NCBI RefSeq assembly: GCF_004210375.1
Contig: NC_134830.1
Location: forward strand, 66,380,326-66,444,325
Direction of reading: 5' to 3'
Source: Tachypleus tridentatus
Taxonomy: Eukaryota > Arthropoda > Merostomata > Xiphosura > Limulidae
Length of the DNA: 64,000 nucleotides
Positions 33,134 through 45,284 of the stretch are shown here, in pieces. The notes beneath the pieces were generated by a model. The model saw only the letters and a list, made by a program, of their open reading frames with translations, searched no databases and was not told the origin of the DNA. Each line of letters starts with the position of its first letter. The stretch's first letter is position 1. The position numbers were made by a program, and so were the translations under genes.

Positions 33134-34686
33134 TACACTGCTGGCCAATGAACATAAAGAAAAAAATATGCATTTTGCGTTGTTATAATCAACCACTTAA
33201 TTGAGTGAAGCTCCGAATGATGAAAATAAGAAAAGGGAAAATAAAAATAAAAAACTGTTAGCATTTAAAAGGGACAAGGTGAACACAAACTAGCCTAAAT
33301 ACTAGCTGGTCAAAAGTTTAAGACCATACCAAAATGAAGTCCTAAACAGGGTAGGAAATGTCCAACAAGAGGTTTCAGTAGTGAGTTGCATGGCCGCAAT
33401 TGCGAATAACTTCAAACATTCGCTTTGGCCTGGTCGATATAAGCGTTTGCAAAAGGCTGGCTGGAATGTTATTCCAAGTGGTGAAGATGGCTTCAGGAAG
33501 ATCATGCACTGTTTGGAATTGACGTTCATTTCTATAGACTTCCCTTGTCATCCACCCCTAACATTTTCAATGGGGTTCATTTCGGGCGAACGCGCTGGAT
33601 GGTCCAAAAGAATCACGTTATTCGCCATGAAAAAAGTCCTTTGTCCTGCTGGCATTGTGGATTGCAGCGTTGTCCTGCTGAAAGATCCAGTCATTTCCAC
33701 ACAAGCGAGGGCTTTTACTCAATAAGGATGCTCTATCCAATATGTCAATGTAGCCAGCTGCTGTTTGATGCCCCTGTATAACCTGAAGCTCCATTGTTCC
33801 ATGAAAGAAGAAAGCACCCCAAATCATGATGGAACCTCCTCCTCTGTGTCGTGTAGAAAATGTCTCCAGTGGGATATCCTTATCGTGCCAGTAACGTTGG
33901 AAGCCATCTGGACCATCCAAGTTAATTTTTTTCTCATTAGAGAACAAAACTTTCTTCCACTTTTCTACGTCCCATATTTGGTGCTTCTCAGCAAAGTTTT
34001 ACCGAGCTGTCTCGTGGTGTGGAAGGAGGCGTGGTCTTTGAAGACATTTATGGTTTTTAAAGCCTTTCTCTCGTAGATGCCGTCTAATTGTTCTTAAGCT
34101 GCATTCTGCTTCCGTAAGGGCCTTAATCTGGTTCGATGATCGACGTGTCTTGCCGGACAACCCGTTGAATTATCCTGCTCAACGCCGCCGAAATTTGGGC
34201 CGACCACTTGAGATTCTTGTTCCGTATCTCTCAGGGTCTTTTAAGAAATTTGCAACAGCAGTTTTACTACGCCCAATCTCATCAGCGATGACTCGTTGAG
34301 AGAGACCTTCCTTTTGCAGCTCGACAATTCTGCCACATCTAACTGTCAACTTTTTAGTCTTTGCCATGTTTTCACCCAGTGAACACAGGAGATGTCAGTG
34401 GTAGATGTTGACAACGCTAATGCTTGAACACAAATGACTAAATTTCGTTTCGTGTTTACCGATTAACGCTTCGTTTCAATATGGTCTTATACTTTTGACC
34501 AGCTAGTATTTAGGCTAGTTTCATAGTGTTTACATTGTCCCTATTAAATACTAAAAAAGTTTTTTATTTTTCCTTTTCTTATTTTAATCTTTCGAAGCTC
34601 TACTCGAATAAGCGGTTGAGTCTAACAACGCAAAATGCATATTTTTCTTTATGTTTATTGGCCTTAAGATTTTGGCCAGAAGTGTA
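33134..34686 (-). mobile_element. Tc1-like transposon with long inverted repeats (IR/DR type)
   Basis: The left end TACACTGCTGGCCAATGAAC is mirrored at the right end, on the minus strand TACACTTCTGGCCAAAATC. Inverted similarity extends for about 200 bp, to inner blocks CTAGCTGGTCAAAAGTTTAA and its complement near 34495. The outer TGGCCAA and inner TGGTCAAAAG blocks look like paired transposase sites. TA flanks the element (33132-33133 and 34687-34688). The left end lacks about 15 bp present on the right. Confidence 0.85.
33310..34367 (-). pseudogene. Tc1-like transposase, broken
   Basis: The minus strand starts MAKTKKLTVRCGRIVELQKE (34367), then GLSQRVIADEIGRSKTAVAN, the N-terminal helix-turn-helix DNA-binding part. 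It breaks near 34180. The catalytic part (33947-33618) has [20 protein letters not shown], where the expected first catalytic Asp (SDE) is Asn, then [12 protein letters not shown] and [13 protein letters not shown] with the second Asp. NPIENV with the Glu follows after a frame break (about 33555), and a stop comes soon after. Frameshifts and the Asp-to-Asn change both predict an inactive enzyme. Confidence 0.82.
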
Positions 34687-34688
34687 TA

Positions 34689-36479
34689 TATGCATCAATT
34701 CATACTCAGCGGAACACGGTGTCCTCACAACAGAAAACGAAACTAAATATATATAAATATACAAGGGATGGTCATACAGTGTGTTCCATAAAATTCTCGT
34801 CACTCACTTGATTTAGGGGAGTGATTCTGTGGTTTTAAAAGCAAGGGTATCAATGCCTTATCAGCTGAGTCTTCAATCTCCTAGTGACCAACTTCAGTTG
34901 AACAAACTTTTGATATTTTATGCATTACACGTAACATCTTCAGTCATTATAACTATATAATGACTGAGCAGTTATCATATTAATCGTGTTGCCACTCCTT
35001 GAAATGAAACAACTTAATATCTTGGACAGTAAAAATCACAAAGCATTTTGGTCAAACTGATCTTATGACCAATCATTTGTCCTCTTTTGACAATCAAATA
35101 TAAATCACGAAATGCAAATAGTGAACTGTGAAATATCATTAAATATCTCGGCAAACAAGGAACAGGTTTGTAAATTATTGATCTATTGGTTGATCTAAGT
35201 CAGATGTGAGGATTGTCTCTGTTCTCTGACTCTGAAGCTTCTCATTTTAACTCAGCCATGTATGCACATTCAACGTTTTACTCCTAAATGGTGAAACTGA
35301 AGTGATATGAAATGGCACTGTTATCCCCTTCTATGATTCTTCCGCCTCAACCTTTCATTCTTGGTCACGTCAATGCACATGATATTCGTCTGTAGCTTAT
35401 GGATATAAGTTGTTAAGATGTTCCACACTTTAACTATCAATGGGCTAATCTGTCAGACTATGAGATAAGAATCTGTCAAGATAGAGCCGAGACACTTGCA
35501 TTCCACTGACATATACCAAACACTGAACCTCCTAATGGTACCATAACGTCTTATATTATATAGTTGCTATTTATGTTCACAAATAAAATACAATGCAGTA
35601 AATGGTGTTTTTTCTCGCTGTCGGAGCGGGAAGAGTACGCCAAACGAGAAAAGATACCTGGTTAATCCTACCAGTAGTCATGTGTTTGTTTGAGCCCTGC
35701 CTTGAATCCCACTAAAACCCAAGCCAAACACATAAAAAGTAAATAAATTCGAGAAAAATAAAAAACATTTAGCTTCAATAATACTTACATCAACTTCACC
35801 ATTACAATTAAATGTTTTGTCTTACATTCTTACAGAACTTATCATGGAAGAGACCAATAACATTATCAGCAAATCCAGTATTAGAATTAATTTTCTGAAG
35901 CGCATTAGTGGACCAAATAAGGGCTGCTCAGCCAAAACCATTCTGACAATCTATATAGCTTGTCGAGTATTGCAGTGCCACTACTTGTAACATGTCCAAC
36001 AATTTATATTCAAGACTACATCACCTTAGAACAAAGTTATCAAAATCGTGTTCAGACTACCAAATTAAATGTACCTTGAAACATTAGCTGAGCTACTCCC
36101 TCTGCAAGATCATGTCATTAAACTTGCCTCCAGATACTACAAACGTACTCAGAATCGGAATACACAAACTCGCCAAATAACATACATGATTAAAACTCCT
36201 TCCTCCTAGACTGAATGTAGCTCCCCTCTTAATATGATAAACAACTTCACCTGAAAGAATAGAACCTTACTACCATTATTATGCATTGACCATCATTATA
36301 TTATTTTCAGCTATGGGCACTGGGTAGGTAGAATATTCGGCACCTGTGGCCCTGAAAGGATCTCCTCTTCCGTTTTTATTTCTATATCATGTTATTGTTA
36401 ATAATTTTTATTAGTAGTATTTTTAGCTTTACTTATCTATCTTTTTCTCTCTCTCCTCTTTGTCCCGTATATCGCCAGA
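34689..36479. other. Unassigned sequence beside the Gypsy remnant
   Basis: No ORF. A purine-rich stretch on the minus strand (about 36359-36378) could be a polypurine tract before a 3' LTR, but no LTR pair could be matched by eye. Confidence 0.35.
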
Positions 36480-38160
36480 CTTGATGTAGGCTGCATCTCC
36501 CTGCTCAAACTACAATATCTGCAGTTCACCATATTTTGGCTTTCCCGAGGGCACCTGCATGGCTTTTCCGGGCATCTTAGACCAGTGCTTTACCTTTCAA
36601 GCGACTAATCGCTAAGCATCGAATCAACCCCACATCTTTATCATCTAATCTTATCTCGTGCGCAGGATGAAGAGAAACTGAAGTTTCTGAGCTCCCTGGT
36701 TGTCTTCAAACCCCTTCAGGGCATGTGAGATTTAAAACCAAAACGACTACTAAGTATGATTGGATTGGATTCGATTTTCAAACTTGTGCACATCAACTAA
36801 AACAGTTCTTAATCTCTTCACATATTCTTCTGGATACCTTGGGACGTCTCCCTACAGAGAGTAAGACCATATTTAGCAAATAAAACATCAGTATGTTCCA
36901 TATGACAAGTGCCTATCCCATCCAAATGGGCAAAGATTAACACACTATGTAAGCATTCACTTGAAATTTGGTATCATCTGCTTTGCTGAGCCATTCAACT
37001 GGAATGGCACAAGGAAGTGCACATCTTCACTGCTCCTAACATTTTTAACAATTCAAAAACAGCTGACTTGAAATTAGTTCTTCAGGTCATGTGGATTTCT
37101 TTTGATGCTCCACAATGCTATGCTAGCATATCAAGTATGGACTGTGCCAAAATAATTTAAGTTTCTAGAAATAGATCAATGATATCCAGGGTTATTCTTT
37201 ATAGAGAAGTACCGATATTCTGTTTTGGACTTTCATCTGTTTAGACCAGCTCTTTCTACAAGTGGCATGCACTGTGTAATAATTTACGCCAGAACTGAAC
37301 ATCTCCACTCAAATGATGTTAGGTGAATTGATACTGAAAGCTAATACAAGTATATGTAATACCATGGTGCTCTTCAGTCTTTCTGTTATGCATAACGTAG
37401 ATTCTCATGACACAGAGCTATAGGGGCCATGAGTCTTTGATCAATAGTGACGGTGGAGCACACATTCCTGCTCCTTCAGGTTCCATTATGTTTATCTGTG
37501 ACAAGTTCCTCAGTACGATGAAAAACAAAGGAAATTCGAATTTTCTCTTCATTCTTCGTTGAGGTCAATCTCTTAGTACTATGGTTTTTGCAGGATCTAT
37601 GGAGATCCCTTCTCTTCCCACAATATGATAAAAAAATTTAAGCTATTTCAATGGAGTTCACATTTTTATACTTTTAAAGGTGCCTTTTATGTATGTTGAA
37701 ATACTGCTTTTAGGATCTTAGTCACAGATATTAATGTGAAACCAAATACCAAGGCATCATTTACATACATTAGACATTACAGGCTCTCTGTTATATCTAT
37801 TAGCTTCTCAAAAATAGAATGTGTGTTAAACCATGCTGAATAACAAGATGCAAAATTCATAAAGTGAGCATTCATTTTAAGCACTATTTAGATCCACTGT
37901 ATGACTATCATAGGTTCAGTTTGTCAGTTTATGGATACCAGGTTTAAAAGTGTTGAACCAATGGACCTCTCCCATTCAACTGTCCATGGTTTGCCCTCCT
38001 TTCTGAAAATTACTTCAGGAGAAGTTAAAACACTCTCTAAATGTAGTTTGATCCAAATCCAGTCTTTTAATCCTCAGTGTATCCAAATATTGGTCACATC
38101 CCTAATGTCTCAAGGAAGCTGACTTGGTGGTACTTAATTGGATATGTGTCATCTGTATCT
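36480..38160 (-). pseudogene. Degraded Gypsy-type pol (reverse transcriptase to integrase)
   Basis: Minus-strand frames from high to low coordinates: FMNFASCYSAWFNTHSIFEK (about 37865), in the place of the usual PFGL.NAPATF..LM region; MYVNDALVFG (37741-37770), the catalytic YVDD box with the first Asp changed to Asn; HIVGREGISIDP (37592-37627); and VPRYPEEYVKRLRTVLVDVHKF-like text (36780-36848), which resembles the region after the integrase core. RT and integrase ends are much closer than normal, so RNase H and most of integrase are deleted or unrecognisable. Many stops interrupt it. Confidence 0.6.
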
Positions 38161-40872
38161 CTGTGCAAGTGAGTTAGTTGTTTGACCCAGTTGGTCACCT
38201 GATCCTATAGATACATGGGCACATTCAACCAACAGATCAATGAGTTGCTGAAACTATGGTGGGCCCATATTAGCTGTATAATCCGTAACTAGTAATCTCA
38301 GATGTGTTAGAAACTATCTACTTACTCTTAGACGTGGTACAATTTATGCAACCTGAGTATTATGGCTAGTCTCACTAACTTCTACTTTGCTTACCATACC
38401 GACGATCACTCCAATAAAAATTGGATAGGTAATTGTCTATCATTCTGCAATAATAGGCAATTAGCTATCCATTTTTTTAACACTAGGAGCTCATCCATCT
38501 TTGAACAGATAACTGCCTGAACTAATGTTGTTAACTTTTTGGACAGAAAATAGTGCATTTTATTCATAGACTCTACTACAACATAACATGGGTTAAGAGT
38601 TCTTGAACTGGTTCTGGTCAGCATTGAATAAATATCTCATGTAATATAACTTCACTTGATACACAGGAAAATTTTGCCAGTGTGAAAACCAAGTTCAGAA
38701 ATGAGTTACTTCATTCTGAAAGTAATGATTCTGGGCATCTTGAAAACTTGTCTCTCCATTCACATTTGGTCTATGACCATTTGCTAGAATAAAGTCAGTA
38801 TAAACTGGCTCAAATGATGGTTTTAGTAAGAGTTTTTGATATATCCTGAAGTCCGCCAGTATTCTGGTGTCTCCTGTATTAATCAGAAACTCTTATCTCC
38901 TGTCCTTGTAGTTTGAATAGCGCATGTCAAGCTCGAACTAGCTGCGAGACATTTGGGCTAACTGCCAGGTATTTTGTACTGTCTGTTGCAACTCCGCAAG
39001 GAGTGGCCATTAGTCTCTAAATTTGTAGAAAACGTGCTTACATCTTGTTGTAGTCTTTCAATTTTTTGTACCATCAGTCGAAATCGATATCTTTGGCTAC
39101 TTTGATCAATGGCAAGATATAGTCAGTTCACTCTATAGTGACCTAACACTCCATATCCAAATCATATGTTTTCCCTTACTTAACATAATCTGGGTGGGGA
39201 CATTATTGGAGGACCAGAATAGCCATGCTCATTCACTTGGAATCAGTGCAGTTGTGTTGCTGCATCATGATGTATGAGGGGATGGTTGAACCTAGGCATG
39301 GCTCAAGCTTGGAGTGATGCACTCACTTGTGTGGGATGGACTGTCCAAGGTATCGCCACAGCAGCTGCTAATGCAAGATGTTTCCCTCATGCGACCAATT
39401 CTAAATTAACCTTGAACCTTATAATAACAGAAACTGTATATTTTAGAGTAAGGATATATCTCATTATCCAAGTGATATGCTCTCAGTTTTTTGTGTAGTC
39501 TCTCGATAAACTCTTGAGACCGTTACAAGGATGCCTTGCCACCTCTAATTTACATGAGATTTTTAAAGTAAACAATCAAGATTTTGGTAACATTTCTCTA
39601 CTGAGCCTTAAGCTCAAATGTATTGCTCTGTTTTCCATTTGATTAATGACTGTGTTTCTACCCCAAATTTATACCTAGATCAAGTGCTGGAAGTGTCGGA
39701 TCTTTCTTGTATGGATAATAATATGTTTTGTCTTCTAGATGGACATTCATACATTTGCTTTAAACTCATAAAAAGGTAGTGAAGGGAATTATTAGCTGAA
39801 AAATATAATGCACTCATTGGGGATACAAGTACATCTACCATTATTGCCTTGTGGTGGCAACACATTTTTCAATAACACACTTGATCTGTTGGTCACATTC
39901 TTCTTTTCATCACTGGCTCCTCTTTGGTTATTCTTCAACAATAGTGAGGCGGAGAGTTGTTGAATTACTTCTATATTGGCTGCGAATGAAGGAGTCGACA
40001 TTGATTATAGTGTTTTTTTCTTGACCACGAATTCACAAGCTTGGCATCTTTGAGACCTACTGCTTCTGAAGGGAGTTTTCAGCCCATGTAGATTCCAAAG
40101 CTAATTTGATGATAGATGATATGAATTCCTTGATGGCTAATGCATAAACAAGCAGCACGTTTTTATTCATGGGCTTAGCCATAACGAATGTCAGGCCGGC
40201 TTATGGAGTTCTAGATTTGACAATATTGTCAGCACCCTCACATTAGAAGTGCTGTGCATCTTGGCAGAAAAAGCTTCAGATTGAGAAACTTCAATAATAA
40301 AACAAACATGTTAACTAATGGCTATCCTACAAAACGAAAAATTAACCATGGTTACAATTTAACCTTGAACACTAAAAATACAAATTCGAGTCCAAATGTG
40401 AATAATTTTAATCAATCAAAAGCTTAGCCTATGATCATGCAGCACATAATTTAAGTAGGTTGTACCACGTCGTTACTACCATGAACTTTCGTACCAGTTT
40501 TTGCTAAAATAACATTTCTGTAAGTTTTGCGGTACTTATACACTCTATATTATCATTCATAAAACATATATCCTGAGAAAATAAGAACTTTCTGATCTCC
40601 AAGTTTCTGCATATTCTACTAGTGACAAATCACCTGTAGACATGTTTTTCTTTGTTGTCCTTGCTGTATAATGGAGCATTGTATTGTCCCTGACTTGGAT
40701 TTGTTCTTCTTTTTACTTTGTACACGTGTAGAAAGTGCTTGGTTCCAGTGGGAAGAAATGGGGCTTCAGAGTGAAGCAGGTTTCTATATACTTAGCTGAC
40801 TTAACCATTTCTTCTGATATAAAATCCTTTGTCTCTATACCCTTGTTGCTTACTGGTGTATTCTTTGTGCAG
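38161..40872. other. Unassigned, possibly decayed gag/protease of the same Gypsy copy
   Basis: On the minus strand a coiled-coil-like KIERLQQDVSTFSTNLET lies near 39050, and open stretches occur at 38406-38624 and 39792-40001. The position upstream of pol would fit gag and protease, but no zinc knuckle or protease active site was found. Confidence 0.3.
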
Positions 40873-41442
40873 TTTGTTTGTTTGATTTTAATTTCGCGCA
40901 AAGCTACTCGAGGGCTATCTGCGCTAGCCGTCGCTAATTTAGCAGTGTAAGACTAAAGGTTTGTTTGTTTTGTTTTGGAATTTCGCTCAAAGCTACTCGA
41001 GAGCTATCTGTGCTAGCCGTCCCTAATTTAGCAGTGTAAGACTAGAGGGAAGGCAGCTAGTCATCACCACCCACCGCCAACTCTTGAGCTACTCTTTTAC
41101 CAACGAATAGTGGGATTGACCGTCACATTATACGCCCCCACGGCTTGGAGGACGAGCATGTTTAGCGCGACGCGGGCGCGAACCCGCGACCCTCGGATTA
41201 CGAGTCGCTCGCCTTACGCGCTTGGCCATGCCAGGCGTAAGACTAAAGGGAAGGAAGCTAGTCATCACTACCCACTGCCAACTCTTGGGCTACTCTTTTT
41301 ACCAACGAATAGTGGGATTGACCGTCACCTTATAACGTCCCCACGGCTGAAAGGGTGAACATGTTTGGTGCGATTAGGATTCGAACCCGCGACCCTCAGA
41401 TGACGAGTCGAACGCCTTAACCCACCTGGCCATGCCAGGCCG
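40873..41442 (-). mobile_element. SINE family A, outer copy interrupted by another
   Basis: The tail and part of the core lie at 40873-40958, the rest of the core and the tRNA-like head at 41237-41442. Read across the insertion they form one complete element. The outer copy keeps the paired stem bases GCGCA (40896-40900) and TGCGC (40920-40924). Confidence 0.92.
40959..41236 (-). mobile_element. SINE family A inserted into a SINE, 12-bp target duplication
   Basis: A complete 278-bp element from the GTTTGTTTGTTTTGTTTTGG tail to the GCCATGCCAGGC head. The target sequence GTAAGACTAAAG is exact at 40947-40958 and 41237-41248. The head keeps GAACCCGCGACCC (B-box, complement) and anticodon-loop TTACGAG. 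Confidence 0.95.
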
Positions 41443-42124
41443 GATTTCGAATAATTGCATGGGATGACTTCTGAACACTCAATTAAAGGATTCAAATCTG
41501 ATGGAATATGGCTCCCACAATTATCTAGAACGTCTCTGTATGTAGTGGTTGTTTTTGAAAATGGCAATTATTGCTTTAAAAGGCTCATAGGTTTATTGCA
41601 TATTCTAAACGTATATGTTTTATTTAAAAAGACCAATTTTTTTACTGGTAAAATTGTTTTCGCTCTTATTAGGGGTTATGTTTTAGTCTAGGAACATATC
41701 TGCCCATTGCTATGCATTATAAGGAGAGAATTTAGTTACACAGAAATTATAAATGCTGATTATATTCTCAAGCACATTTCCATTGTAATTTCGAGTTGCA
41801 ACTTAACATTTACATCTCGAACTAATACGATTAAATACTCAACAGCTACAGTAAATAATCATGAACTGCATCAGCTACCTACTCACCTCTGTTTCAGGTT
41901 TAACTTTATGCCGATAATTAAAATTAAAATCAAATCCAATAAACTTTAAATCGGGACATGATCAAGAAACATGTTGACCTTTTTTTGTTTCTAAGAACAA
42001 ATAACATGCCGCATGACAACATAGCTCTTTTTTAATAAAGTACCGCACTTAATGCAATACAAGAAAATAATTCTTTAACTACACTTTAAAAGGCAGCATA
42101 ATACATTCTTAAATGTAATTATAA
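41443..42124. other. Unassigned non-coding sequence
   Basis: Open frames here (41455-41691, 41707-41949) have no recognisable content. Confidence 0.5.
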
Positions 42125-43524
42125 CACTATGTAAAACAAATTTTGTTCCTGGAAAGTATATGTTATTTCTTAATTGCTTATGTTGTAAAAGTACAGAAAA
42201 TGGCCATTATTCCCTTCAAACTTTGCTTTTGTGACCTGGACAATGAAATTTAGAAATTAACCTATTTTCTATGTAACAATGGGCAAATTTGTACATTTTC
42301 ATTTACATTAGGTCTGAAAAAACAACATATGAATCAAGATTTGCATGCATTTATACTAAAATTACACAAAAATGTTTAGAAGTGAGTAGTTTTTCGATAT
42401 TTGCGACTGTAATGTAAATCACTATTACGTAACAGCCCCCAAATATAGTCTCGGCATTCGACTTTCTTAGACCAAGATCTCTGATCATGTCATTAAGGTC
42501 TCTTTGGTTGGGGTAGTATAGGTTTCTCTTACCAGCTGCACCTCCGAAATTGTAATTTGGATCTTCAACGTCTACCTCCTCTTCTGATTTACTGCTCTCT
42601 TCTGAGGATGGCTTCTTTCTTTCTGATGATAGCAGATGCATTCTTGTCAGACCGACGTTTTGAAGGGTCCACTATGCCGAAGTAACAATTGCTTGAGTGG
42701 TCAGTGGGTTCATACTAAATTCTTGGAACAGCGAACTTCATTACTCTCTTTTTCCCCTCTGTACCATCCTGCAAAAAAGCAAAATAAAATTTTTGTTATG
42801 AAGAATAAATTTATTTCATCCACAACTAATGTGAAAGAGGTTCATGCAAAATATTTTATATGTGATATTTTTTCTATACTATTGGAAATTTAAAAAAGTA
42901 AATGAAAAGATATTTAAATTTTAAAAGGTCGAAAATTTGTATAATATAAAATCTTATTATTTAAACAAGCAAAAATTGTCCGTCTTATCTTCTAGAGTTT
43001 TTTAGCAGTGCTCTCAGAAAAAATGAGGAGCCTAGGGTTTGTCTTGATCCCTGATAGGCATGCCGAAATATGCCTTATAGGCTTCGTACATTTTAGCAGA
43101 TGCTATCACACAGTACTTTTTCGCTCTTGTCTTGATAAATTGGCCACATTCATAGCAGAATGCGTCTGGAGAATGCTTGCAGCTTCTTGATGCTATCTCT
43201 GATAAAATCAGATAGATCTATGGTTCACTTAGGCAGCTAGAACTAAACTAAAGTAGTGAGTGGTGAGCCTCTGTATATATATATTACTATGGAAAGTTCT
43301 AGAAAATTCTCGTAAGTTCGAGAAAATTTTCTATCAGCTACTCAGCATTGAATCTACTTGGAATGTTCTGGAAAATGGGTAAATTTGGAAATTTCATTAC
43401 CCAGGTTACAAAAGCAAAGTTTGAAGATTACAATAGGTCTTTTCCATTTACTTTAGGCATAAGTAATTGGGAAATGACACTTTCTTCCCAGGAACAAGAA
43501 AAAGTAAAAATTTGTAACATAGTG
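42125..43524 (-). mobile_element. DNA transposon with CACTATG ends, copy 2
   Basis: The left end CACTATGTAAAACAAATTTT and the right end, on the minus strand CACTATGTTACAAATTTTTA, are inverted repeats extending over 100 bp through TTCAAACTTTGCTTTTGTAA. Sequences inside the left end (TTAGAAGTGAGTAGTTTTTC) match the complement of the 3' part of copy 1. The coding strand is minus. Confidence 0.82.
42440..43195 (-). pseudogene. Broken ORF of the CACTATG element, N-terminal part
   Basis: Minus strand, starting near 43195: CKHSPDAFCYECGQFIKTRA, then KYCVIASAKMYEAYKAYFGM and PIRDQDKP, with stops soon after. A Cys-x2-Cys pair in FCYECG suggests an N-terminal zinc-binding module. Weaker text follows to 42660. 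Then 42641 down to 42440 reads LLSSERKKPSSEESSKSEEE, DVEDPNYNFGGAAGKRNLYY and PNQRDLNDMIRDLGLRKSNA. The large C-terminal region present in the relative at 6071-7575 is deleted; only the non-coding 3' end remains. Function is unknown. Confidence 0.7.
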
Positions 43525-45231
43525 TGATCGAAAGAAAATCCTTTAAGTCTATTTTAAACTAACTGCAAGATAATACGTTAGCTAGCAACAACCCTTTCAC
43601 TAAAAATCAAAAATTAATATGATTCTAGAATAACACACGAAATTTTAAGAAAAAATCATCATTCATAATAAAAAATGCAATATAAATACACTATATATAT
43701 AATAAAATAATCAAATGAAAGTTCTTCTTTATTCCAGTACAAAACCAAAGCACTTTTAAACAGTGAAGTAATACCCTTTAATACAAAAGGATACATAAAA
43801 TAATTTTTAAATTAAGAAATAAATCTGTTAAAATCAAAATACATAGTTTAAAATATCTTCTAATAAAGAAAAATAATATGCAAGTACACACCTACGTATG
43901 CTCAAATTCCTTAAACAAAGAATGCTGCTCTTAAAGAAACTTTAACAGTGGTTTTTTCTTACCTCTAATAATTTAAAATACAGAAAATGAGCACAGTTTA
44001 AGAAATGAAGTACAGAATACACAGTAACATAATGTAAATACGATTTAGCTTATATCAAACCCTTTAATTAAACAAGAATATGCAATCAAAATGCAAAACA
44101 AAACCTTTATATTGAATACACCAACGTATGTACAATTCAGTTTGATTTACAAAAGTCCAAATTTCAATTACTGTTTTGTCAGATTTCAAATGGTTAAAAG
44201 TTCAACTGAGTGTAAAGGCCAAAGTGGGTTGTAAGGCGTAGATTGGACCATGGACTGTGATGTTACTTGCTGGTGCACTCATACAGTATATCACTCGTAT
44301 AATGACCCTCAAAACCCGAGAACATCCCAGACTTCCACATGTCACTTCTGAAGCTATGCTTGATAGTGATGGTAGTATCATATTTATCTAAAGCCAACAA
44401 CTCTACTTATTCACTGAATAAACCATCACTTGACGAATTAAGACTTTTTACCTAAAACTCTAATTAGCCAGAATTAAAATTTGCGCTGTTATTAATGCAC
44501 TTTAATATATATTGAAAGGAAACACGACTCCTTTGTAGTTTGTAAATCTTGCATTCCTCCTTAGTAAATAAATAAAAATGTTATGAGTATAGGGCAACCT
44601 GCAACTGAGACTTTTCATCATTCAGCTAGATTACTGAAATGATTCTCTTGAAATATCAGATAAGGCTTCATTTAGTGGTTTGAAAAGTAAGGGCTACAAT
44701 ATCTTTTGAGCTACTGGTTTCATATAGCTATCATAATTTGTGTAGCAATTCAAGTGGAGAACATAAAAATGTACAATTTACATCGTAGTGTGAAGTACCA
44801 TCCGATAGTTTACAAAGCAAAGCGCCTAAAATACTTTCACCAGAGTTTTTGAACTTTTAGTTACCACCTTTAATTATACAAACAACTGATGTAATAGTTA
44901 TTTTTTTATTTACTTCCCCTGTAAGCTTTTGTTGACTAAATAGTAATTAGACATTCTGTTTTCCATTATCAGTCAGGTGCTTTTAATATTAAAAATAAAA
45001 TAAAATAAATTAATTGGCAAAATCTAACATAGTTCAGTTAGAATATTATGCTCTAAACCCCTTGATTATTCTAATGGAATCATATGTTGAGTACAAACAC
45101 TGTTATTATGATAAACATATAGGTAGTTTATTTTATATGAAATGGACGTTATGGCTTATCAGTCATTGTTTTTTCACCAGCTATGTATATTTTATTTGGA
45201 AATTCTAATATTCAAGAAAGATAGCCGTGAG
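43525..45231. other. Unassigned AT-rich sequence
   Basis: No recognised repeat or gene; possibly upstream sequence of the candidate first exon at 45232. Confidence 0.45.
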
Positions 45232-45278
45232 ATGGAACCACGGCAGAGATGCTCAGTATTGTGCGCAGTGTTGATCAA
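45232..45278 (+). other. Candidate first coding exon
   Basis: ATG at 45232 has G at -3 and +4 and reads MEPRQRCSVLCAVLI plus two bases, ending at a perfect donor GTAAGT (45279-45284). The segment has several CpG sites in a CpG-poor region. Its end phase is exactly what the candidate exon at 56805 needs. No homology was recognised, and 15 codons is too little for certainty. Confidence 0.3.
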
Positions 45279-45284
45279 GTAAGT

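Noticed and set aside
30041-34686. Continuation of the Jockey-like LINE on the far side of the mariner and Tc1 elements
   Set aside because: The minus-strand sequence beyond 34690 gives no LINE coding text, so simple truncation near 32236 is preferred to interruption.
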